Part shown: one piece after another, positions 12,052 through 24,848 of the stretch
How positions within the stretch are numbered: position 1 is the stretch's first letter
How the letters are laid out: each line of letters starts with the position of its first letter
NCBI RefSeq assembly: GCF_019578655.1
Contig: NC_063258.1
Coordinates: forward strand, 17,550,802 to 17,614,801
Source of the DNA: Ricinus communis
Taxonomy: Eukaryota; Streptophyta; Magnoliopsida; Malpighiales; Euphorbiaceae
Direction of reading: 5' to 3'
DNA: 64,000 nucleotides
Translations under genes and position numbers: made by a program
Notes under the pieces: model-generated
Databases searched by the model: none
Seen by the model: the letters and a program-made list of their open reading frames with translations, nothing else
Told to the model about the DNA's origin: nothing

Positions 12052-13165
12052 TGGACTTGCAATTACACTACTTTTATGAGGTTGTTTTTTCATATTCATA
12101 AATATACACATTTTACGAGGTTATTTTTTTATACTGATAAACATACCACTTTTACACGGTCGTTTTCTCATATTAAATTATTAGCAGTATTATGTGGTTG
12201 TTTTCTCAAATTCCTAATTATACACGTTTTACGGGATTATTTTCTTAAACTGACAAATATACCCCTTTTATGGGTTGTTTTCTCATATTGTAAAATTAAC
12301 CCATTTAAAAGTTATTTTCTCATACTCACAAGTATACCATAATTACGTAGTTATTTTCTCTGATTGATAAATATTCCCGTATTACGGGGTTGTTTTCTAA
12401 TATTTATAAATATACCCCTCTTACGGGGTTATATTCTCACATTAGAAAACTTACCCTTTCTACGAGGCTGTTTTCTAAGACTCGCAATTACACTACTTTT
12501 ACGGGGTTGTTTTCTCATATTCATAAATATACACGTTTCACGGAGTTATTTTCTTATATTGATAAATATATCACTTTTAGGAGGCCATTTTCTCGTATTA
12601 AATTGTTAGTACTATTATGGGGTTGTTTCCTCAAATTCATTAATATACTCATTTTACGGGGTTAGTTCTTTTTTATATTGACAAATATACCTCTTTTGCG
12701 GGATTCTTTTATAATATTATAAAATTAACCCATTTAAGGGGTTGTTTTCTCATACTCACAAATATACCACAGTTACAGGGTTATTTCATTAGATTCATAA
12801 ATATAACCGAATTACGGGGTTGTTTTCTAATATTTATAAATATACCCCTCTTACAGGGTTGTTTTTTCATATTAATAAATATACATATTTTACGGGGTTA
12901 TTTTCTTATATTGATAAATATACCCCTTTTACGGGGTTGTTTTCTCATATTATAAAATTAACCCATTCAAGGGGTTGTTTTCTCACACTCACAAATATAC
13001 CACAATTACCAGGTTATTTTCTCCAGTGATAAATATCCCTGTATTACAGGGTTATTTTTGGATATTTATAAACATACCCCTCTTACGGAGTTGTTTTCTC
13101 ATATTTGAAAATGTACCCCTTCTACGACGCTGTTTTCTTAGACTAGCAATTACATTACTATATAC
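11937..13165 (+). repeat. HOR satellite block, forward orientation
   Basis: Monomers read GGGGTTGTTTTC. Class-F anchors at 12,173 and 12,599 are 426 bp apart. A following HOR (12,810-13,030) lacks several middle monomers, including F and G. The block ends at a C-class monomer facing another C-class monomer: inverted arms 13,117-13,142 and 13,179-13,205. Confidence 0.9.
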
Positions 13166-16100
13166 CGCTCTTATGGGGTCTGAGAGAACAACCTCGCAGT
13201 AGGGGTAAATTTATTAAAATGAGAAAACAACCGCATGAGAGGGGTATATTTATAAATATTAAAAAAACCCATAACACGGGGATATTTATCAATCGGAGAA
13301 AATAACCCCGTAATCTTGGTATATTTTTTAGTATGAGAAAAAACCCTCAAAAGGGTTAATTTTATAATATGATAAAACAATCTCGTAAAAGGGGTATATT
13401 TGTCAATATGAGAAAATAACCCCGCAAAACATGTTTATTTATGAATTTGAGAAAACAACCCCATAATAGTACTAATAATTTAATATGAGAAAACAACCCT
13501 GTAAAAGTGCTATATTTATAAATATAAGAAAATAATCCTGTAATATATGTATATTTATAAATCGTAAAAAATAACCCCGTAAAAGTAATGTAATTGTGAG
13601 TCTAAGAAAACAGCGACGTAGAAAGGGTAAATTGTTGAATATGAGAAAATAACCCCGTAAGAGGGATATATTTATAAATATTAGAAATAACCCCGTAATA
13701 TGGGGATATTTATTATTCAAAGAAAATAACCCTGTAATTGTGGTATATTTGTGAGTATGAGAAAGCAACCCTTTGAATGGGTTAATTTTATAATATGAGA
13801 AAACAACTCTGTAAAAGAGGTATAATTATCCATATAAGAAAATAACCTCGTAAAACATGTATATTTATGAATCTGAGAAAACTACCCGGTAAAAGTAGTG
13901 TAATTGCAAGTCTATGAAAACAGCATCGTAGAAGGGGTAAATTTTTTAATATGAGAAAACACTTCCGTAAGAGGAGTATATTTATAAATATTAGAAAACA
14001 ACCCCGTAAAATATGTATATTTATGAATCTAAGAAAACAACCCCGTAAATGTAGTGTAATTGCAAGTTGAAGAAAACAACATCGTATAGAAGGAGTAAAT
14101 TTTCTAATATGAGAAAACAACCCCGTAAGAGGAGTATATTTATAAATATTAGAAAATAACCCCATAATTCGGTGATATTTATAAAGCTAAGGAAATAACC
14201 CCATAATTATGGTATATTTGTGAGTATGAGAAAACAACCCTTTAATTGGGTTAATTTTATAATATGAGAAAACAACCCCGTAAAAGGGGTATATTTTTCA
14301 ATATAAAAAAATAAATCCTTAAAACGTGTATATCTATGAATTAGAGAAAATAACACAATAATAATGCTAATAATTTAATATGAGAAAATGACCTTATGAA
14401 AGTGATATATTTATCAATATAAGAAAATAACCCCGTAAAACGTGTATATTTATGAATATAAAAAAATAATCCCACAAAAATAGTGTAATTGCTAGTCCAA
14501 GAAAACAGCGTCGTAGAAGGGGTGAATTTTTTAATAATAGAAAATAACCTCGTAAGAGTGGTATATTTACAAATATTAGAAAACAGCCCCATAATACGGG
14601 GATATTTATCAATCGGAGAAAATAACCCCATAATTATGGTATATTTTTTAGTATGAGAAAACAACCCCGTAAAAGGGGTATATTTGTCAATATAAAAAAA
14701 TAATCCCGTAAAATTTGTATATTTATGAATTTGAGAAAACAAACACATAATAGTGCTAATAATCTAATATGAGAAGACAATCCCGTAAAAGGGGTATATT
14801 TGTTAATATAAGAAAATAATCCCATAAAACGTATACATTTATGAATTTGAGAAAACAACCCCATAATAGTGCTGATAATTTAATATGAGAAAATGATCCT
14901 GTAATATCAATATAAGAAAAGAACCCCGTAAAATATTATTATTTATGAATCTGAGAAAACAACCACGTAAGTAGTGTAATTGCGAGTCTAAGAGAACGAT
15001 CTCGTAGTAGGTGTAAATTTATTAATATGAGAAATAACCCCGTAAGAGGGGTATATTTATAAATATTAAAAAACAACATCATAATACGAGGATATTTATC
15101 AATCGGAGAAAATAACCCTTAATCTTGGTATATTTTTAAGTATGAGAAAAAATCTCTCAAAAGGGTTAATTTAATAATATGAGAAAATAACCCCGTAAAA
15201 GTAGTATATTTATCAATATAAGAAAATAATCCCGTATAATATGTATATTTATGAATTGGAGAAAACAACCCCGTAAAAGTAATGTAATTCAGAGTCTAAG
15301 AAAACAGCATCGTAGAAGCGGTAAATTTTTTAATATGAGAAAACAACCCCGTAAGACGAGGATATTTATCAATCAGAGAAAATAACCCTGTAATTGTAGT
15401 ATATTTGCGAGTATAAGAAAATAATCCCTTGAATAGGTTAATTTTATTATATGAGAAAACAATCCCATAAAAGGGGTATATTTATCAATATAAGAAAATA
15501 ATCCCGTAAAATATGTATATTTATGAATCTGAGAAAACCACGAGGTAAAAGTAGTGTAATTGCGAGTCCAAGAAAACAGCATCATAGAAGGGGTAAATTT
15601 TTTAATAAGAGAAAACAACCCCGTAAAAGGGGTATATTTATAAATATTAGAAAACAACCCCGTAACATGGGGATATTTATCAATCGGAAAAAATAACCTT
15701 GTAATTATGGTATATTTGCAAGTGTGAGAAAAACATCCCTTAAATTGGTAATTTTATTACATGAGAAATAACCCCGTAAAAGGGGTATATTTGTCAATAT
15801 AAGAAAATAATCCCGTAAAACATGTATATTTATGAATCTAAGAAAACAACCCCGTAAAAATAGTTGAATTGCGAGTCTGAGAAAACAGCCTCACAGAAGA
15901 AGTAAATTTTTTAATATGAGAAAACAACCCCATAAGAGAGATATATTTATTAATATTAGAAAATAGCCCCGTAATATGATGTTATTTATGAATCTGATGA
16001 AATAACCCCGTAATTGTGGTATATTTGTGAGTGTGAACAACCCCTTAAATAGATTAATTTTATAATATGAGAAAAGAACCCCGTAAAAGGGGTATATTTG

Positions 16101-19100
16101 TCAATATAAGAAAATAACCCCATAAAATGTGTATATTTATGAATTTGAAAACACGACGCCGTAAAAGTGGTATATTTGTCAATATAGAAAACAACCTCGT
16201 AAAACTTGTATATCTATGAATCTGAGAAAATAACCCCGTAAAAGTAGTGTAATTGCGAGTCTAAGAGAACAACCTCGTAGTAAGATAAATCTTTTAATAT
16301 GAGAAAACAACCTTGTAAGTGGGGTATATTTATAAATATTAGAAAACAACCCCGTAATAAGAAGATATTTTTCAATCGGAGAAAATAACCATGTAATTGT
16401 GGTATATTTGTGAGTATGAGAAAACAACACCTTAAATGGGTTAATTTTATAATATGAGAAAACAACCCCATAAAAGGGGTATATTTATCAACATAAGAAA
16501 ATAACCCCAGAAAACATGTATATTTATGAATTTGACAAAACAACCCCATAATAGTGCTAATAATTTAATATGAGAAAACGACCCCGTAAAAGTGTTATAT
16601 TTATCAATATAAGAAAATAACTCCGTAAAACGTGTATGTTTACGAATCTAAGAAAACAACCACGTAAAAGTAGTGTAATTGCGAGTCTAAGAGAGCAGCC
16701 TCGTAATAGGGGTAAATTTTTTAATATAAGAAAAAGACTCGTAAGAGGGGTACATTTATAAATATTACAAAACAACCCCGTAATACAGGGATATTTATCA
16801 ATCGGAAAAAAGTAACCCCATAATTTTGATAAATTTTTTAGTATGAGAAAACAACCCCTTAAATGGGTTAATTTTATAAAATGAGAAAATAATCCCATAA
16901 AAAGAATATATTTGTCAATATACGAAAATAATACGGTAAAAGATGTATATTTATGAATTTGAGAAAACAACACCATAATAATTCTAATAAATTAATATGA
17001 GAAAATGACCCCGTAAAAGGGGTATGTTTATCAAAATAAGAATATAACCTCGTAAAATGTGTATATTTATGAATCCGGGAAATAATCCCATTAAAAGTAT
17101 TGTAATTGCGAGTCTAAGAAAATAGCCTCGTAGAAGAGTAAATTTTTTAATATGAGAAAATAAACACGTAAGAGGCATATATTTATAAATATTAGCAAAC
17201 AACCCCGTAATACAGAGATAATTATCAATCGGAGAAAAAAACCCTGTAATTTTGGTATATTTGCGAGTATGAGAAAAAAACTCTTAAATAGGTTAATTTT
17301 ATACTATAAGAGAACAACCCCAAATAAGGGGTATATTTGTTAATATAAGAAAAAAATTTCGTAAAACGTGTATATTTATGAATTTGAGAAAACAACCTCA
17401 TAATAGTGCTAATAATTTTATATGAGAAAATGACCCTGTAAAAGTGGTATATTTATCAATATAAGAAAATAACCCCGTAAAATATGTATATTTATGAATC
17501 TCAGAAAACAACCCCATAAAAGTAGTGTAATTGCGAGTCTAAGAGAACAGCCTCGTAGTAGGGGTAAATTTTTTAATATGAGAAAATAACCCCGTAAGAG
17601 TGGTATATTTATAAATACTAGAAAACACCCCCGTAATACGGGGATATTTATCAATCGGAAAAAATAACCCCCTAAGTTTAGTATATTTGTGAGTATGAGA
17701 AAACAACCCCTTAAATAGGTTAATTTTCTAATATGAGAAAACAACCCGTCACAGGGGTATATTTGTCAATATAAGAAAATAACCCCGTAAAACGTGTATA
17801 TTTATGAATTTAAGAAAACCACCCTATAAAAATGCTAAAAATATAATATGAGAAAAAGACTCTGTAAAGGTGGTATATTTATCAATATATGAAAATAACA
17901 ACATAAAACGTGTATATTAGAAAACAACCCCGTAAAAGTAGTGTAATTGCGAGTATAAGAAAACAACCTCGTAGAATGGGTAAATTCTTTAATATGAGAA
18001 AACAACCTCGTAGAAGGTGTAATATTTTGGTATGTGAAAACGACCCCGTCATATGGGGATATTTATGAATGTGAGGATATAACTCCGTAATTGTAATATA
18101 TTTGTGAGTATGAGAAAACAACCCCCTTAAATGGGTATATTTGTTGATATAAGAAAATAACCCCGTAACACGTTTATATTTATGAATTTGAGAAAACAAC
18201 CTCATAATAGTGGTAAATTCTTTAATATGAAAAAACAACCTCGTAGAAGGTGTAAATATTTTAGTATGTGAAAACAACCCCGTCATACGGGGATATTTGT
18301 GAATGTGAGGACATAACTCTATAAATGTGATATATTTGTGAGTATGAGAAAACTACCCCTTAAATGAGTATATTTATCGATATAAGAAAATAACCTCGTA
18401 ACACGTTTATATTTATGAATTTGAGAAAACAACCTCATAATAGTGCTAATGATTTAATATGGGAGAACGACCTCGTAAAAGTGGTATATTTATAAATATC
18501 AGAAAACAACCCCATAAAATGTGTAATTGCGAGTTTGAGAAAACAACCTCTTAGAAAGGGTAAATTTATAAATATGAGAAAACAACCCCATAATACGGGG
18601 ATATTTATCAATCAGAGAAAATAACCCCGTAATTTTTGTACATTTGTGAGTATGAGAAAACAACCCTTTAAATGGGTTAATTTTATAATATGAAAAAATA
18701 ATCCCGTAAAAGAGGTATATTTGTCGATATAAGAAAATAACTTCATAAAACGTGTATATTTATGAATCTGAGAAAACAATCCCATAATAGTACTAATAAT
18801 TTAATATGAGAAACTCACCCCGTAAATGTTGTATGTTTATCAATATAAGAAAATAACCCCGTAAAAAATGTATATTTCTGAATATGTGAAAATAACCTCG
18901 TAAAATTGTGTAATAGCGAGTCTGAGAAAACAGCCTCGTGGAACGGATAAATTTTTTAATATGAGAAAACAACCCCGTAAGAGGGGTATATTTATAAATA
19001 TTAGAAAATAACCCCGTAATACGGGGATATTTACCGATATAAGAAAATAACCCTGTAAAAGGTGTATATTTATGAATATGAGAAAACAACTCCATACAAG

Positions 19101-22100
19101 TAGTGTAATTGCGAGTCTGAGGAAAAAGCCTCGCAGAAGGGGTAAATTTTTTAATATGAGAACACAGCTTCGTAGAAGGAATAAATTTTTAAATATGAGA
19201 AAACGGCCCCGTAATATGGGGATATTTATCAATCGGAGAAAATAACCCGTAATTTTAGTATATTTGTGAGTATGAGAAAATAAACCCTTAAATGGGTTAA
19301 TTTTATAATATGTGAAAACAATCCCGTAAAAGGAGTATATTTATCGATATAATAAAATAACTCCGTAGAAGTGGTATATTTATCAATTTAAGAAAATAAT
19401 CCCGCAAAACGTGTATATTTATGAATATGAGAAAACAACCTCGTAAAAGTAGTGTAATTGCGAGTATGAGAAAACAGCCTTGTAGAAGGGGTAAATTTCT
19501 TAATATGAGAAAACAACCCCGAAATACGGGGATATTTATCAATCGTAGAAAATAACCCCGTAATTTTCGTATATTTTTGTGTATGAGAAAACTACCCCTT
19601 AAATGGGTTAATTTTATAATATGAGAAAACAACCCCGTAAAAGGGGAATATTTGTCAATATAAGAAAATAACCTCGTCAAAGGGATATATTTATCAACAT
19701 TAAAAAATAGCCCCGTAAAACTTGTATATTTTTTAATATGAGAAAACAACCCCTTGAAAGTAGTGTAATTGCGAGTTTGAGAAAACAGCCTCGTAGAGCA
19801 AGTGCATTTTTTAATATCAGAAAATAACCCTGTAAGAGGGGTATATTTATGAATATCAGAAAACAACCCCTTAATACGGGGATATTTATCAGTTAGAGAA
19901 AATAACCCCGTAATTTTTCTTTATTTGTGAGTATGAGAAAACTAACCCTTAAATGGGTTAATTTTATAAAATGAGAAAACAATCCCGTAAAATGGGTATA
20001 TTTATCAATATAAGAAAATAACTCCATAAAACATGTATATTTATGAATTTGAAAAAACAACCCCATAAAAGTACTAATAATTTAATATGAGAAATTGACC
20101 GTGTAAAAGTGGTATATTTATCAATATAAGAAAATAACTCCGTAAAACGTGTATATTTATGAATCTCATAAAATAATCCCGTAAAAGTAGTGTAATTGCA
20201 AGTCTGAAAAAACAGCCTCGTAGAACGGGTAAAATTTTTAATATAATAAAACAACCCGTAAGATGGGTATATTTATAAATATTAGAAAATAACCCCGTAA
20301 TATGGAATATTTATCAATCGGAGAAAATAACCCCGTAATTTTGGCATATTTGTGAGTATGAGAAAACAACCACTTAAATGGGTTAATTTTATAATATGAG
20401 AAAACAACCCCGTAAAAGTGGTATATTTACTAATATAAGAAAATAACCCTGTAAAACGTGTATATTTATGAATATGAGAAAACAACTCCTTAAAAGTAAT
20501 GTAATTGTGTGCCTGAGAAGAAAGACTCGCAGAAGGGATAAATTTTTTAATATGAGAAAACAACTTTGTAGAAGGGGTAAATTTTTTAATATGAAAAAAC
20601 AACCCCGTAATATGAGAATATTTATTAATCGGAGAATATAATCCCGTAATATATTTGTCAGTATAAGAAAATAACCCATCCAATGGGTTAATTTTATAAT
20701 ATGTGAAAACAACCCCATAAAAAGGGTATATTTGTCAATATAAGAAAATAAGCCCGTACAAGCTGTATATTTATCAATATAAGAAAATAATCTCATACAA
20801 TGTGTATATTTATGAATATGAGAAAACAACCCCGTAAAAGTAGTGTAATTGCGAGTTTGAGAAAACAACCTTGTAGAAGGGATAAATTTCTTAAATATAA
20901 GAAAACAACCCCGTTATACGGGGATATTTATCAATCGGAGAAAATAACCCCATCATTTTGGTATATTTGTGAGTATGAGAAAACTACCCCTTAAATGGGT
21001 TAATTTTATAATATGAGAAAGGAACCCATCAAAGTGGTATATATGTCAATATAAGAAAATAACCCCATTATAGTGGTATATTTATCAACATTAGAAAATA
21101 ACTCTGTAAAACGTGTATACTTATGAATATAAGAAAATAACCCTGTAAAAGTAGTGTAATTGCGAGTCTGAGAAAACATCCTCGTAGAAGGGGTAAATTT
21201 TTTAATATGATAAAACAACCCCGTAATACGGGGATATTTATCAATCAGAGAAAATGACCCTGTAATTTTATCATCTTTGCAAGTATGAGAAAACAACCCA
21301 TTAAATATGATAATTTTATAATATGAGAAAATAACCCCGTAAAAGGGGTATATTCATCAATATAAGAAAATAACTATGTTAAACGTGTATATTCATAAAT
21401 TTGAGAAAACAACCCTAGAATAGTGCTAATAATTTTATATGAGAAAACGACCCTCATAAAAGGAATATATTTGTCAATATAAGAAAATAACCTCATAAAA
21501 CGTGTATATTTATGAATTTGAGAAAACAACACCATAATAGTGCTAATAATTTAGTATGAGAAGATGACCCCGTAAAAGTGGTATATTTATCAATATAAGA
21601 AAATAACCACGTAAAACGTGTATATTTATGAATCTAAAAAAATAACCCCGTAAAAGTAGTGTAATTGCGAGTATGAGAAAATAGCCTCGTAGAAAGGGTA
21701 AATTATTTAATATGAGAAAACAACCCCGTAATACGGGAATATTTATCATTCGGAGAAAATAACACCATAATTTTGGTATATTTGTAAGTTTGAGAAAATA
21801 ACCCCTTAAATTGGTTAATTTTATAATATGAGAAAACAACCCCGTAAAAGGGGTATATTTGTCAATATAAGAAAATAACCTGGTAAAATGTGTATATTAA
21901 TGAATCTCAGAAAACAACCCCGTAAAAATAGTGTAATTACCAGACTGAGAAAACAACCTCGCAGAAGGAGTAATTTCTTAATATGAGAAAACAGACTCGT
22001 AGAAGGGGTAAATTTTTTAATATGAGAAAACAACCTCGTAATACGAGGATATTTATCAATCGGAGAAAATAACCCGTAATTTTAGTATATTTGTGAGTAT

Positions 22101-24848
22101 GAGAAAACAACCCCTTAAATGGGCTAATTTTATAATATGAGAAAACAACCCCGTAAAAGGTGTATATTTGTTGATATAGAAAATAATCCCATAAAACGTG
22201 TATATTTATGGATTTGAGAAAACAACACTAGAATAGTGCTAATAATTTAATATGAGAAAATGACCCCGTGAAAGTGGTATATTTCTCAATATAAGAAAAT
22301 AACCCTGTAAAACGCGTATATTTATGAATTTGAGAAAACAACAACACCATAATAGTGCTAATATTTTAGTATGAGAAGAGGACCCCGTAAAAGTGGTTTA
22401 TTTATCAATATAAGAAATAACCCTATAGAACGTGTATATTTATTAATCTTAAAAAATAACCATGTAAAAGTAGTGTAATTATGAGTCTCAAAAAACAGCC
22501 TTGTAGAACGTGTAAATTTTTTAATATGAGAAAACAATCCCATAATATAGGGATATTTATCAATCGGAAAAAATAACCCCGTAATTTTGGTATATTTGTG
22601 AGTATGAGAAAACAACCCCTTAAATGGGTTAATTTTATAATATGAGAAAACAACCTCGTAAAAGGGGTATATTTGTCGATATAGGAAATTAACTCTGTAA
22701 AACTTGTATATTTATGGATTTGACAAAACAACACTAGAATAGTGCTAATAATTTAATATGAGATAACGACCCAGTAAAAGGGGTATATTTATCAATATAA
22801 GAAAATAACCCCGTAAAATGTGTATATTAATAAATTTTAGAAAACAACACCATAATAGTGCTAATAATTTAGTATGAGAAGAGGACCCCATAAAAGTGGT
22901 TTATTTATCAGTATAAGAAAATAATCCCATAAAACGTGTATATTTATGAATTTGAGAAAATAATCCCGTAAAGGTAGTGTAATTGCCAGTTTAAGAAATT
23001 AGTCTCGTAGAACAGGTAAATTTCTTAATATGTGGAAACAACCTTGTAATACCGGGATATTTATGAATCCGAGGAAATAACCCCGTAATCGTGGTATATT
23101 TATGAGTATGAGAAAATAACCCTTAAATGGGTGAATTTTATAATATGAGAAAATAATTCTGAAAAGGAGTAGATTTTTTTTATATAAGAAAATAACCTCG
23201 TGAAATGTGTATATTTATGAATATGAGAAAACATCCCCATAAAAGTAGTGTAATTGCGAGTCTGAGAAAACAGTCTCGTAAAAGGGGTAAATTTTTTAAT
23301 ACGAGAAAACAACCCTGTAAGAGGGGTATATTTATAAATATTAGAAAATAACCCCGTAATACGGGGATATTTATCAATCGGAGACAATGACTCTGTAATT
23401 TTGGTATATTTGTGAGTATGAGAAAACAAAACCTTAAATGGGATAATTTTATAATATGAGAAAATAACCATGTAAAAGGGGTATATTCGTTAATAGAAAA
23501 AAATAATCCCGTAAAAATGTGTATATTTATGAATTTGAGAAAACAACTATAGATTAGTGCTAACAATTTAATATGAGAAACGGCCCCGTGAAAGTGGTAT
23601 ATTTCTCTATATAAGAAAATAACCCCATAAAACGTCTATAATTTTGAATCTTAGAAAACAACCCCGTAAAAGTAGTGTAATCGCAAGTCTGAGAAAACAA
23701 CCTCGTAGAAGGGGTAAATTTTTTAATATGGGAAAACAACCTCGTAAGAGGGGTATATTTATAAATATTAGAAAAGAATCCCGTAATATAGGGATATTTA
23801 TGAATTTGAGGAAATAACTCCGTAATTGTGGTATATTTAATGAGTATGAGAAAACAACCCCTTAAATGGGTTAATTTTATAATATGAGAAAACAACCCCG
23901 TAAAAGGGGTATATTTGTCGATGTAAGAAAATAACCCTGTAAAACTTGTATATTTATGAATTTGAGAAAACAACCCCTAATAAAGCTAATAATTTAATAT
24001 GAGAATACGATTCCGCAAAAGTGGTATATTTATCAATATAAGAAAATAACCCCGTAAAACGTATATATTTATGAATATGAGAAAATAACTGCGTAAAAGT
24101 AGTGTAATTGTGAGTCTGAGAAAACTGCCTCGTAGAAGGGGTAAATTTTTTAATATGAGAAAACAATCCAATAATACGGGGATATTTATCAATCTGAGAA
24201 AATAATCCCGTAATTTTACTATATTTATGAATATGAGAAAACAACCCCATAATAGTGGTAATAATTTAATATGAGAAAATGACCCAGTAAAAGTGATATA
24301 TTTATCAATATAATAAAATAACCGCATAGCAATTATAAGAAAATAGCCTCTTAGATAGGATAAATTTTTTAATATGAGAGAGAAACCCCATAAGACTAGG
24401 ATATTTATCAATCAGAGAAAATAACACCGTAATTTTGGTATATTTTTGAGTATGAGAAAACAACCCTTAAATGGGTTAATTTTATAATTTGAGAAAACAA
24501 CTCCGTAAAGGTTTATATTTGTCAATATAAGAAAATAATCCCGTAAAATGTGTACATTTATAAATTTGAGAAAACAACCCACAAAATAGTGCTAATAATT
24601 TAATATGGAGAAAGGACCCATGGAAATGGTACTTTTATCAATATAAGAAAATAACTCTATAAAACGTGTATATTTATGAATCTGAGAAAACAATCCCGTA
24701 AAAGTAGTGTAATTACGAGTCTAAGAAAAAAGCCTCGTAGAACATGTAAACTTTTTAATATGAGAAAACAGCCTCGTAAAAGTGGTAACTTTTTTAATAT
24801 GTGAAAACAACCCCATATTACGGGGATATTTATCAGTCGGAGAAAATA
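13166..24848 (-). repeat. HOR satellite block, reverse orientation (largest, 11.7 kb)
   Basis: Class-F anchors lie at 13,469, 14,363, 14,753, 14,869, 16,555, 16,981, 17,406, 17,832, 18,443, 18,790, 20,071, 21,423, 21,540, 22,236, 22,356, 22,742, 22,858, 23,557, 23,983, 24,256 and 24,589. Four consecutive anchors (16,555-17,832) are 425-426 bp apart, giving the canonical 11-monomer HOR. Other gaps are mostly near-multiples of ~38.7 bp. Long ORFs here (up to 187 codons, 19,303-19,866) are by-products of the 39-bp period and are not annotated as genes. Confidence 0.9.
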
